Part shown: positions 24,336 through 31,952 of the stretch, one piece after another
Layout: every line of letters begins with the position of its first letter
How positions within the stretch are numbered: the stretch's first letter is position 1
Source of the DNA: an uncultured Collinsella sp.
GTDB lineage: Bacteria; Actinomycetota; Coriobacteriia; Coriobacteriales; Coriobacteriaceae
Length of the DNA stretch: 64,000 bases
Assembly (NCBI GenBank): GCA_900759045.1
Contig: CAAETU010000048.1
Span: 1-64,000 of the forward strand
Direction of reading: 5' to 3'
The notes under the pieces: generated by a model
Databases searched by the model: none
Told to the model about the DNA's origin: nothing
What the model saw: the letters and a program-made list of their open reading frames with translations, nothing else
Translations under genes and position numbers: made by a program

Positions 24336-24992
24336 TTAGCCTTCCTTGCGGACTTTTTGCAGGTAGCGGTAGACGCTGGGCTCCGAGATGCCCAGCGCGG
24401 TGGCGGCGCAGGCTACGGCGCCCTTGAGCATGAACACTCCGTTGCCGTTGAGGTGGCGAATGACGTCCACGCGGTCGCTCTGACCAAGCGACGCTACATC
24501 CAGCCCGCGCGCGCTCAGCAACTCGGCAATGCTGCGGTCGATGAGCTCCTGTGTGGACTCCGAAAGGCTTTCGACCTCGATAGGGGCGGGCTCCGTGCGC
24601 GTCGGCGCCGCGTCGAAGCACGCCATGAGCTGCTGTGCCATGGCGTTGATGGAGCGCACGGTCGAGAGGTCGGTGTTGACGCAGAGCATGCCGACGATCT
24701 CGTCATTCTCGCGGATAAAGTACGTCGCTGACTCCAATGTCTTGCCACCGGCACCGCGGCCCTCGTAGCCTGTAATAAACGGCAGGTCGCGATACTTGGC
24801 GTCGTGCATGATCTTGAGTGCCAGATCGGTAGCGGGACCGCCGACCTTGCGACCGCTCACGATACCGTTGCGGATATCGACGATGGCGTGGTCGGGATCC
24901 GAGAAATCGTGCAGCACGATTTCGCTGTTTTTGCCGAGTATCTGCTCCAGGAAATCGACCATCGGCAAAAAGCGACGTACGGTCTCGTTCAC
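24336..24992 (-). CDS. YheO-like PAS domain regulator next to the purine permease
   Basis: Predicted DNA-binding regulator of 218 residues with an N-terminal YheO-like PAS domain (LEQILGKNSEIVLHDFSDPD, VSGRKVGGPATDLAL) and a C-terminal helix-turn-helix (ACAATALGISEPSVYRYLQK). The frame stays open to 25142, but AAAGGAG sits 6 bases before the GTG at 24992. That start gives the length of the second regulator at 51578-52231. It is divergent from the NCS2 purine permease, so it probably controls that operon, perhaps sensing a purine. No effector is known from the sequence. Confidence 0.82.
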   Translation of the reverse strand: MNETVRRFLPMVDFLEQILGKNSEIVLHDFSDPDHAIVDIRNGIVSGRKVGGPATDLALKIMHDAKYRDLPFITGYEGRGAGGKTLESATYFIRENDEIVGMLCVNTDLSTVRSINAMAQQLMACFDAAPTRTEPAPIEVESLSESTQELIDRSIAELLSARGLDVASLGQSDRVDVIRHLNGNGVFMLKGAVACAATALGISEPSVYRYLQKVRKEG

Positions 24993-25353
24993 GGGCAACT
25001 CCTTTGGGTGAAATCCAATGCCCTGAGGGCGTTCATAACAATTTTTTATCATGGTAACACGCTGCTCATCATCTCGTATATCCGCAGGTACATTGCGTAA
25101 TACAGACGAGCGGTAGGAATTCGGCGGTAAACGGTCGACCAAAAGAAAAGTTAGATGTTATTTTGACCAGACACTTTCTTGACCTGCGGAAATGCATTAT
25201 CTCAGCTGAAGAATAGTCTGATAACAAAAAATTATTATTGAGAATGAGAATCATCTTTAATACGATATGCAACGAAGGCACAACCTCAACCCCGCACTGC
25301 GTCACAATAGAGCGTTAGATGCGAAAACAACTACTTCGAGGATTGGTGGTCAA
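24993..25353. other. AT-rich divergent control region of the purine cluster
   Basis: 361 bases between the PAS regulator and the permease, clearly richer in AT than the genes. It must hold both promoters. TTGACC occurs twice (near 25163 and 25179), and a Fur-box-like sequence is at 25240-25258. No gene is seen. Confidence 0.65.
25240..25258 (+). promoter_or_regulatory. Possible Fur-type box
   Basis: GAGAATGAGAATCATCTTT matches the 19-base Fur consensus GATAATGATAATCATTATC at about 14 positions, including two hexamer repeats. It is 96 bases before the permease start. AT-rich sequence makes chance matches more likely. Confidence 0.3.
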
Positions 25354-26748
25354 ATGACCCAGGAGACGGTTACGAACGGCACTGAAGCCCTGTTCACTCG
25401 CGAAGGCATGCCGCCCGTTAAGGAAATGATCCCGTGTGCCCTTCAGCACGTACTGGCATCGTTTGCCGGCATTATTACCCCGGCGGTCATCATGGCCGGC
25501 GTCTACGGCTTTAATAGCCAGCAGAGCACCGACATCATTCAGGTTGCGCTCATTCTTTCGGCAATCGACACGGCCCTTCAGGCCTTCGCTCCCTTCCGTC
25601 GCATCGGCGGCGGCCTGCCCATCGTCATGGGCGTTTCGTTCGCGTTCCTGCCGGCCCTGCAGGCCATGGGCGCCTCGGGCTTTAGCTTTGGCGCGCTGTT
25701 GGGCGGCGAGATCGTCGGCGGCGCCGTTGCGGTCCTCTTTGGTCTGGCCTACAGCAAGATCAAGTGGCTGTTCCCGCCCGTCGTGACCGGTACGGTCATC
25801 TTCTCCATTGGCGTCTCTCTCTATCCCACGGCCGTCAAGTACATGGCCGGTGGCATGGGCACGCCGCTGTGGGGCACCCCGCAGGCCTGGTGCGTCGCTC
25901 TTATCACCTTCGCCGTGGTCTTTGCGCTCGCCAACTTTGGCAAGGGCACGCTCAAGCTGGGCTCCGTGTTCTTTGGCATGATCGTTGGCATGATCGTCTC
26001 CATCCCCTTTGGCATGATCGACTTCTCCAGCGTCGCCACCGCTCAGGTCTTCGCTCTTCCCAAGCTCATGCCCTACGCGCTCGAGTTTGATCCCGAGGTC
26101 TGCATTACCCTCGCTGTCGTGTTCCCCATGGTTGCCATCCAGGTTATCGGCGACGTCTCCGCTGCCTGCCTTGGTTCCATCGACCGTATGCCCACCGAGC
26201 GCGAGCTCTCCGGCGCTATCGTGTCTCAGGGCCTCACCTCTATGGTCGGCGGCCTGCTGGGCGGTCTTCCCACCAGCGCCCTTGGCCAGAACGTGGGCAT
26301 CATCTGCTCCAACAAGGTCGTCAACAAGTGGGTCTTTGTGATCATCGCGGCCGTCTTTGCCATCGCCGGTCTGTTCCCGCAGCTCTCTGCCATCCTTTCC
26401 GCTATCCCGCAGCCCGTCATCGGCGGCGCGACCGTCGGCGTCTTTGGCACCATCACCATGAACGGCGTGCGCATGTTCACCCGCGAGGGCCTCACGCAGC
26501 GCACCACCACCATCGTCGGTACCTCCGTCGTCTTTGGCCTGGGTATCTGGATGGCCAGCGGTTGCCTTGCCGGCGAGGGTATGCCTACCTGGGTGTCCAC
26601 CGTCATCGGCTCCAACGCCGTGACCCCCACCGCCATCATGGCCATCGTGCTCAACCTGATCCTTCCGCAGACGCCGGTCGTGGCTCAGCACATCGATGCT
26701 GCCAAGGATGCCGCTGTGAATCTGGTCCTGCCCGAGAGCAAGAAGTAA
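25354..26748 (+). CDS. NCS2 family purine (urate/xanthine) permease
   Basis: 464-residue inner-membrane transporter of the nucleobase:cation symporter-2 family, with about 14 hydrophobic segments. The family motif appears as ALGQNVGIICSNKV near residue 308-321; the Gln-Asn pair there is typical of xanthine/urate carriers (XanQ, YgfU) rather than uracil carriers. The ATG at 25354 follows GGTGG and fits family N-termini; the 29 codons before it are not conserved-looking. It is the first gene of the purine operon. Substrate choice between urate, xanthine and hypoxanthine is inferred from the neighbours. Confidence 0.87.
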   Translation: MTQETVTNGTEALFTREGMPPVKEMIPCALQHVLASFAGIITPAVIMAGVYGFNSQQSTDIIQVALILSAIDTALQAFAPFRRIGGGLPIVMGVSFAFLPALQAMGASGFSFGALLGGEIVGGAVAVLFGLAYSKIKWLFPPVVTGTVIFSIGVSLYPTAVKYMAGGMGTPLWGTPQAWCVALITFAVVFALANFGKGTLKLGSVFFGMIVGMIVSIPFGMIDFSSVATAQVFALPKLMPYALEFDPEVCITLAVVFPMVAIQVIGDVSAACLGSIDRMPTERELSGAIVSQGLTSMVGGLLGGLPTSALGQNVGIICSNKVVNKWVFVIIAAVFAIAGLFPQLSAILSAIPQPVIGGATVGVFGTITMNGVRMFTREGLTQRTTTIVGTSVVFGLGIWMASGCLAGEGMPTWVSTVIGSNAVTPTAIMAIVLNLILPQTPVVAQHIDAAKDAAVNLVLPESKK

Positions 26749-26765
26749 CCAATTCGGTGCTATTC

Positions 26766-26795
26766 GCCGGCGGACGCATCGCCTCGTCCGCCGGC
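26766..26795. other. GC-rich intercistronic hairpin
   Basis: GCCGGCGGACG pairs perfectly with CGTCCGCCGGC around an 8-base loop, between the permease and ssnA, with no T-run. A transcript-stability or processing element is likely. Confidence 0.5.
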
Positions 26796-26944
26796 GCCAT
26801 GCGGCGCCAAGCCGCACTTCAAAGGGCTTGTCCCTTTGGTGAAGCGTTGACGGGAGAGGGCCCGTTTCCGGTGTAGGCCGGCGCTTCGCACTTCCGCCAT
26901 GTCAGAGGTGTCAAACCCCGCCTCTGATGTTGAAGGGAGCATTT

Positions 26945-28300
26945 ATGCTTCTGGTCGCTAACGGTTCCGTCTTTACCCGCAACGCTCAGACCCCGTTTAT
27001 TCCAAACGGTGCGGTCGCCATTGACGGAGATACGATCGTCGAAGTGGGCCCCGAGCGCGAGCTCAAGGCCAAGTACCCGGATGCCGAGTACGTCGATGCC
27101 CAGGGCAACCTCATCATGCCCGGACTCATCAACTGCCACACCCACATCTACTCGGGTCTGGCCCGCGGCCTTGCCATTAAGGGCTGCAACCCCACCAACT
27201 TCTTGGAGAATCTCGAGCAGCAGTGGTGGAAGATCGACGACAACCTGACGCTCGACGGCACCAAGGCCAGCGCCTATGCTACGATTTTGGACTCCATCCG
27301 TGATGGCGTCACCACGATCTTCGATCACCATGCGAGCTTCTGCGAGATTTCGGGAAGCCTCTTTACCATTAAGGATGCAGCTCAGGAGCTGGGCATGCGT
27401 TCGTGCCTGTGCTACGAGGTCTCCGATCGCCGCGGCCAGGAAAAGTGCGACCAGGCCATTGCCGAGAACGCCGAATTTGCCCAGTGGGCCGCCAAGGAGC
27501 GTCGCGATAACGACAACCACATGATCGCCGCCATGTTTGGCGGACATGCTACCTTTACGCTTTCGGACGAGACCATGGATAAGATGGCCGAGGCCAACAA
27601 CGGCCTGACCGGCTTCCACATCCATGTGTGCGAGGGCATGAACGACGTGTGGGACTCCCGCCTCAACCGCGGTGGCATCAGCCCCGTCGAGCGCCTGCTG
27701 CAGCACAACCTGCTGGGTCCCGACACCATGCTGGGCCACTGCATCCACGTGACGCCTGCCGAGATGGATATCGTCAAGGAGTCCGGCACTTGGCTGGTCA
27801 ACAACCCCGAATCCAATATGGGCAACGCCGTGGGCTGCGCCCCCGTGCTCGAGTTCTTCCGCCGCGGCATCCCCGTGTGCATGGGCACCGACGCCTACAC
27901 CCACGATATGCTCGAGAGCCTTAAGGTCTTCCTGATTATTCAGCGCCACAACGCCGCCATGCCCAACGTGGGCTGGTGCGAGGCCATGACGATGCTGTTC
28001 GAGAACAACGCCAAGATGGCGAGCAAGTACTTCGATCGCAAGCTCGGTGTGCTCGAGGCCGGCGCTGCCGCCGACGTTATCGTTATGGACTACAAGCCCT
28101 TTACGCCGCTGAGCGAGGAGAATATCGACGGCCACATGCTCTTTGGCATGATGGGCAAAAACTGCCGCACCACCATCATCAACGGCCGCGTCCTGTACAA
28201 GGATCGCGAGTTCGTTGGCATTGATGAGGACAAGATCAACGCGTGGACCATGGCCGAGTCCAAGAAGCTCTGGAGCACGCTCAACGATCGCACCTACTAA
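26945..28300 (+). CDS. ssnA: Putative aminohydrolase SsnA
   Basis: 451-residue amidohydrolase of the SsnA branch that accompanies selenium-dependent molybdenum hydroxylases. Metal ligands are visible in NCHTHIYSG near residue 65, in the GFHIHVCEG and GHCIHV histidines, and in the aspartate of MGTDAYTHD. The likely role is a hydrolytic ring opening or deamination of a purine-derived intermediate, in line with gut urate degradation clusters that contain ssnA; the exact substrate is inferred. The ATG at 26945 follows GAAGGGA and was preferred to the TTG at 26927. It sits between the permease and ygfK. Confidence 0.86.
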   Translation: MLLVANGSVFTRNAQTPFIPNGAVAIDGDTIVEVGPERELKAKYPDAEYVDAQGNLIMPGLINCHTHIYSGLARGLAIKGCNPTNFLENLEQQWWKIDDNLTLDGTKASAYATILDSIRDGVTTIFDHHASFCEISGSLFTIKDAAQELGMRSCLCYEVSDRRGQEKCDQAIAENAEFAQWAAKERRDNDNHMIAAMFGGHATFTLSDETMDKMAEANNGLTGFHIHVCEGMNDVWDSRLNRGGISPVERLLQHNLLGPDTMLGHCIHVTPAEMDIVKESGTWLVNNPESNMGNAVGCAPVLEFFRRGIPVCMGTDAYTHDMLESLKVFLIIQRHNAAMPNVGWCEAMTMLFENNAKMASKYFDRKLGVLEAGAAADVIVMDYKPFTPLSEENIDGHMLFGMMGKNCRTTIINGRVLYKDREFVGIDEDKINAWTMAESKKLWSTLNDRTY

Positions 28301-28315
28301 TTCACAAGTAGATTC

Positions 28316-28351
28316 GCGCGCGTCGGATGTTTCGCCACATCCGGCGCGCGC
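28316..28351. other. GC-rich intercistronic hairpin between ssnA and ygfK
   Basis: GCGCGCGTCGGATG (28316-28329) pairs with CATCCGGCGCGCGC (28338-28351) with one G-T pair and an 8-base loop. No T-run follows. It resembles the hairpin at 26766-26795 in form and place. Confidence 0.5.
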
Positions 28352-28449
28352 ATAGGCGGCCTCCGCGGGGTCGCCGGCGCTGTGCTAGCGCTACACCGTA
28401 TTTGCGCCCGCCGCGCGGTCTCGCCGGGCGTTACAGAGAGGAACTCATT

Positions 28450-31449
28450 ATGAGCGACATCATGAGGCCGATCCCGTTTTCGCAGCTGATGAACTGGATC
28501 ATCGAGGAGCACAAGACTCAGGGCGCCGTCTTTGGCGTGCGCAAGATGGTCACGACCAACCAGGAGGGCGCGCTTCCCATTTTTGACGAGCGCATCGAGA
28601 CTCCGTTTGGCCCGGCCGCCGGTCCCAATACGCAGTTGGCCCAGAACATCGTGGCATCCTACGTGGCTGGTTCCCGCTTCTTTGAGCTCAAGACCGTTCA
28701 GGTTATGGACGGCGAGGAGCTCTCCAAGTGTGTCAACAAGCCCTGCATTGTGGCGCAGGACGAGTGCTACAACTGCGAGTGGTCGACCGAGCTCGAGGTT
28801 CCGCAGGCTTTTGCCGAGTACGTGAAGGCATGGTTTGCCTGCCACCTGATCGCTCGCGAGTACGGCCTGGGCAGCCCGGACGGCTTTGTCTTCAACATGT
28901 CCGTGGGTTATGACCTGGAGGGCATCAAGAGCCCCAAGGTCGACGCCTACATCGAGGGCATGAAGGACGCCAGCGGCTCCGACGTCTGGAACGAGTGCCG
29001 CGCATGGGCGCTCGCTAACCTGGACAAGTTTGAGCATGTCGACGCCGCATTTGTCGAGTCCATCCCGGCACGCGTGTCCAACTCCATCACCGAGTCTACC
29101 CTGCACGGCTGCCCGCCGGCGGAGATCGAGCGCATCGCGACCTATCTGATCACCGAGAAGGGCCTCAACACCTACATCAAGTGCAACCCCACGCTGCTGG
29201 GCTATGAGTTTGCCCGCCAGCGCCTCGACGAGCTGGGCTTTGACTACATCGTCTTCGACGATACGCACTTCCGCGAGGACCTGCAGTGGGCCGATGCCGT
29301 GCCCATGTTCGAGCGCCTGATTGCCCTGTGCGCCGAGCGCGGCCTGGAGTTTGGCGTCAAGCTGACCAACACGTTCCCCGTCGACGTGACGAGAAACGAG
29401 CTGCCCTCCACCGAGATGTACATGTCCGGCCGTTCGCTGTTCTCGCTGACTATCGAGGCTGCCCGCCACATTACCGAGCAGTTCGATGGCAAACTGCGCA
29501 TCAGCTACTCCGGCGGCGCCACGGTCTACAACATCCGTGCCCTGTACGATGCCGGCATTTGGCCCGTCACCCTGGCGACCGACGTGCTCAAGCCCGGTGG
29601 CTACGAGCGCTTTAGCCAGATGACTGGCGAGTTCACCGATCTGGACGGCAAGCCGTTCGCGGGCGTCTCGCTCGAGGCCGTGACCGCGATTCAGACCGAC
29701 TCGCTCACCAACCCGCTCTACAAGAAGCCGTTGCGCCCGCTGCCCGATCGCAAGGTCGCCGGCAAGAGCCCGCTTTCCGACTGTTTTACCACGCCGTGCC
29801 GCACGAGCTGCCCCATCCAGCAGGATATTCCCGCCTACCTGGCGGCTGTTGACGAGGGCCGCTTCGAGGACGCCCTCAACATCATCGTCGAGCGCAACGC
29901 CCTGCCGTTCATTACCGGCACCATCTGCCCGCATCCCTGCGGCCGTGCCTGCGAGCGTGCGTTCTACGAGCCCGAGGGCGCCCAGATCTGCGCCAGCAAG
30001 CTCAAGGCCGCCCGCGAGGCCATGACCGCCGTGCTGCCCAAGCTGCGCACCCAGGCCATCGCCAACGACGGCGAGCGCAACGTTGCCGTTATCGGCGGCG
30101 GCCCGGCCGGCCTGGCGACGGCGTTCTTCCTGACGCGCGCCGGCGTGCCTGTCACTATCTTTGAGGCCCGCGATTCGCTCGGCGGCGTGGTCCGTCATGT
30201 GATCCCCGAGTTCCGTATCGCCAGCGACGATATCTCCCACGATGCAGAGCTCTGCCTGGCCTTTGGTGCCAAGGTACAACTCAATGCTCGCGTGAAGTCC
30301 ATCGATGAGCTCAAGGCCCAGGGCTTTACCGACGTGGTCGTGGCCACCGGTGCCTGGATGCCCGGCTCTGCGGGCCTGGGAGAGGGTGCCGAGCTCGACG
30401 TGCTGGAGTTCCTCGAGGCCGCCAAGAAGGGCGAGAAGCTCGAGCTGGGCGAGGACGTCGTCGTCATTGGCGCCGGCAACACCGCCATGGATGCGGCCCG
30501 CGTGGCCAAGCGCCTGGCTGGTGTGAAGAACGTGCGCCTGGTGTATCGCCGCACCAAGAAGCAGATGCCCGCCGACGAGGAAGAGCTCGATCTTGCTCTT
30601 GCCGATGGCGTTGAGTTCTGCGAGCTGCTGGCGCCCAAGGCACTTAACGGCGCCGTGCTGACCTGCGATGTTATGGAGCTTGGCGAGCCAGATGCAAGCG
30701 GCCGTCGCAGCCCTGTCGCCACGGGCGAGACCGTTGAGCTTCCCGCCACCACGGTGATCTGCGCCGTGGGCGAGGGCATCGATGCCAGCCTGTACGACGC
30801 CGCGGGCGTTGAGCACGACCGTCGCGGCCGCCTTGCCGCCACCTCCACCGGCGTCGAGGGCGTCTGGGCTGCGGGCGACTGCCGTCGCGGTCCTGCCACC
30901 GTGGTCGAGGCTATTGCCGACGCCGCCGAGGTCGCCCGTGCCATCGCCGGCGTGGACTTTAACAAGTACGCCGATTGCAACGAGCAGGCTGGCCGCGAGG
31001 GCACCTGCTACGAGCGCAAGGGGTCGCTGTGCCGCGACAAGCGCAACTGCACCAAGACCCGCTGCCTGGGCTGCGGCTCGGTGTGCGAGGTCTGCTGCGA
31101 CGTGTGCCCCAACCGCGCCAACGTGGCCATTAAGGTGCCGGGCCTGGCCAAGCATCAGGTCGTCCACGTCGACGGTATGTGCAACGAGTGCGGCAACTGC
31201 GCCGTGTTCTGCCCCTACCAGGAGGGCCGTCCCTACAAGGACAAGCTCACCCTGTTCTGGAGCGAGGAGGACATGGAGAACTCCGAGAACGAGGGCTTCC
31301 TGGCCGTGGACGAGGACCACTTTAAGGTCCGCGTCGCCGGCACGGTCCGCACCGTCTCGGTCGATGCCGTCAACACCGGTCTGCCCGAGGCCGTCCGCCT
31401 GACCATCAGGGCCGTGCGCGACAACTATTCGTACCTTCTTAAGAAATAG
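28450..31449 (+). CDS. ygfK: YgfK, iron-sulfur flavoprotein of the selenium/purine cluster
   Basis: 999-residue multi-domain oxidoreductase often labelled putative selenate reductase subunit. The N-terminal half (1-440) is a large domain typical of YgfK. Cysteines at about 450-520 (CRTSCPIQQDIPAY, CPHPCGRACE) match the iron-sulfur domain of dihydropyrimidine dehydrogenase and GltD. An FAD site VIGGGPAGLATAF is near 547, an NADPH site VIGAGNTAMDAAR near 672, and a C-terminal cysteine-rich part (about 855-930) includes CNECGNCAVFCPYQ. In purine-degrading anaerobes it is needed for urate breakdown and probably reduces a purine ring; selenate reduction is doubtful. The ATG at 28450 follows AGAGAGGAA. 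Confidence 0.9.
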   Translation: MSDIMRPIPFSQLMNWIIEEHKTQGAVFGVRKMVTTNQEGALPIFDERIETPFGPAAGPNTQLAQNIVASYVAGSRFFELKTVQVMDGEELSKCVNKPCIVAQDECYNCEWSTELEVPQAFAEYVKAWFACHLIAREYGLGSPDGFVFNMSVGYDLEGIKSPKVDAYIEGMKDASGSDVWNECRAWALANLDKFEHVDAAFVESIPARVSNSITESTLHGCPPAEIERIATYLITEKGLNTYIKCNPTLLGYEFARQRLDELGFDYIVFDDTHFREDLQWADAVPMFERLIALCAERGLEFGVKLTNTFPVDVTRNELPSTEMYMSGRSLFSLTIEAARHITEQFDGKLRISYSGGATVYNIRALYDAGIWPVTLATDVLKPGGYERFSQMTGEFTDLDGKPFAGVSLEAVTAIQTDSLTNPLYKKPLRPLPDRKVAGKSPLSDCFTTPCRTSCPIQQDIPAYLAAVDEGRFEDALNIIVERNALPFITGTICPHPCGRACERAFYEPEGAQICASKLKAAREAMTAVLPKLRTQAIANDGERNVAVIGGGPAGLATAFFLTRAGVPVTIFEARDSLGGVVRHVIPEFRIASDDISHDAELCLAFGAKVQLNARVKSIDELKAQGFTDVVVATGAWMPGSAGLGEGAELDVLEFLEAAKKGEKLELGEDVVVIGAGNTAMDAARVAKRLAGVKNVRLVYRRTKKQMPADEEELDLALADGVEFCELLAPKALNGAVLTCDVMELGEPDASGRRSPVATGETVELPATTVICAVGEGIDASLYDAAGVEHDRRGRLAATSTGVEGVWAAGDCRRGPATVVEAIADAAEVARAIAGVDFNKYADCNEQAGREGTCYERKGSLCRDKRNCTKTRCLGCGSVCEVCCDVCPNRANVAIKVPGLAKHQVVHVDGMCNECGNCAVFCPYQEGRPYKDKLTLFWSEEDMENSENEGFLAVDEDHFKVRVAGTVRTVSVDAVNTGLPEAVRLTIRAVRDNYSYLLKK

Positions 31450-31460
31450 GCGAGTCTCTT

Positions 31461-31940
31461 ATGGCCAAATCCATTCAACATCACGTGGCCTACGTTGCCT
31501 GCGGAAGCGGCTGTGCTTCCGCAGGCGGCGACGCCCGCTGCAGCGAAGGCTGCATTGGCTGTGGCGCCTGCGTTACGGCCTGCCCCCACGGTGCCATCGC
31601 GCTGGTCGACGGCGTCGCCCGCGTGGACCGCTCCAAGTGCACGGGCTGTGGCCTGTGCGGCATGGCGTGCCCGCAGCGCGTGATTGCCTTCGTTCCCGGC
31701 TACCAGAACATCCTGGTGCGCTGCAACAACACCGATAAGGGCGCCATTGCGCGCAAGATCTGCGACACCAGCTGCATCGGTTGCGGCATGTGCGCCAAAA
31801 AGTGCCCTGCCGGCGCTATCCGCATCGAGGACAACTGCGCCCATATCGACGGCACGGACTGCCTGTCGTGCGGCATGTGCGCCGTCGTCTGCCCGCATGG
31901 CGCCATCCACGACCGCACCGGTATCGCCGCCGGCGTGTAG
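31461..31940 (+). CDS. Polyferredoxin-like protein with four 4Fe-4S motifs
   Basis: 159-residue electron carrier with four CxxCxxCxxxCP-type motifs: CIGCGACVTACP, CTGCGLCGMACP, CIGCGMCAKKCP and CLSCGMCAVVCP. The N-terminus has two more cysteines (YVACGSGCAS) and resembles part of RnfB. It lies 11 bases after ygfK and 12 bases before the xanthine dehydrogenase gene, so it probably passes electrons between YgfK and the molybdenum enzyme, or to ferredoxin. No transmembrane segment is visible. Confidence 0.85.
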   Translation: MAKSIQHHVAYVACGSGCASAGGDARCSEGCIGCGACVTACPHGAIALVDGVARVDRSKCTGCGLCGMACPQRVIAFVPGYQNILVRCNNTDKGAIARKICDTSCIGCGMCAKKCPAGAIRIEDNCAHIDGTDCLSCGMCAVVCPHGAIHDRTGIAAGV

Positions 31941-31952
31941 AAGGGAATCACC

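Noticed and set aside
28297..31320. A 1007-codon open frame on the minus strand opposite ygfK
   Set aside because: Low-complexity His/Gly/Ala/Leu composition typical of GC-rich antisense frames; the plus strand has clear domains and a ribosome-binding site.
31461..31940. RnfB subunit of an Rnf complex
   Set aside because: No membrane segment and no other rnf genes; the place between ygfK and xdhD fits an electron carrier for the purine enzymes.
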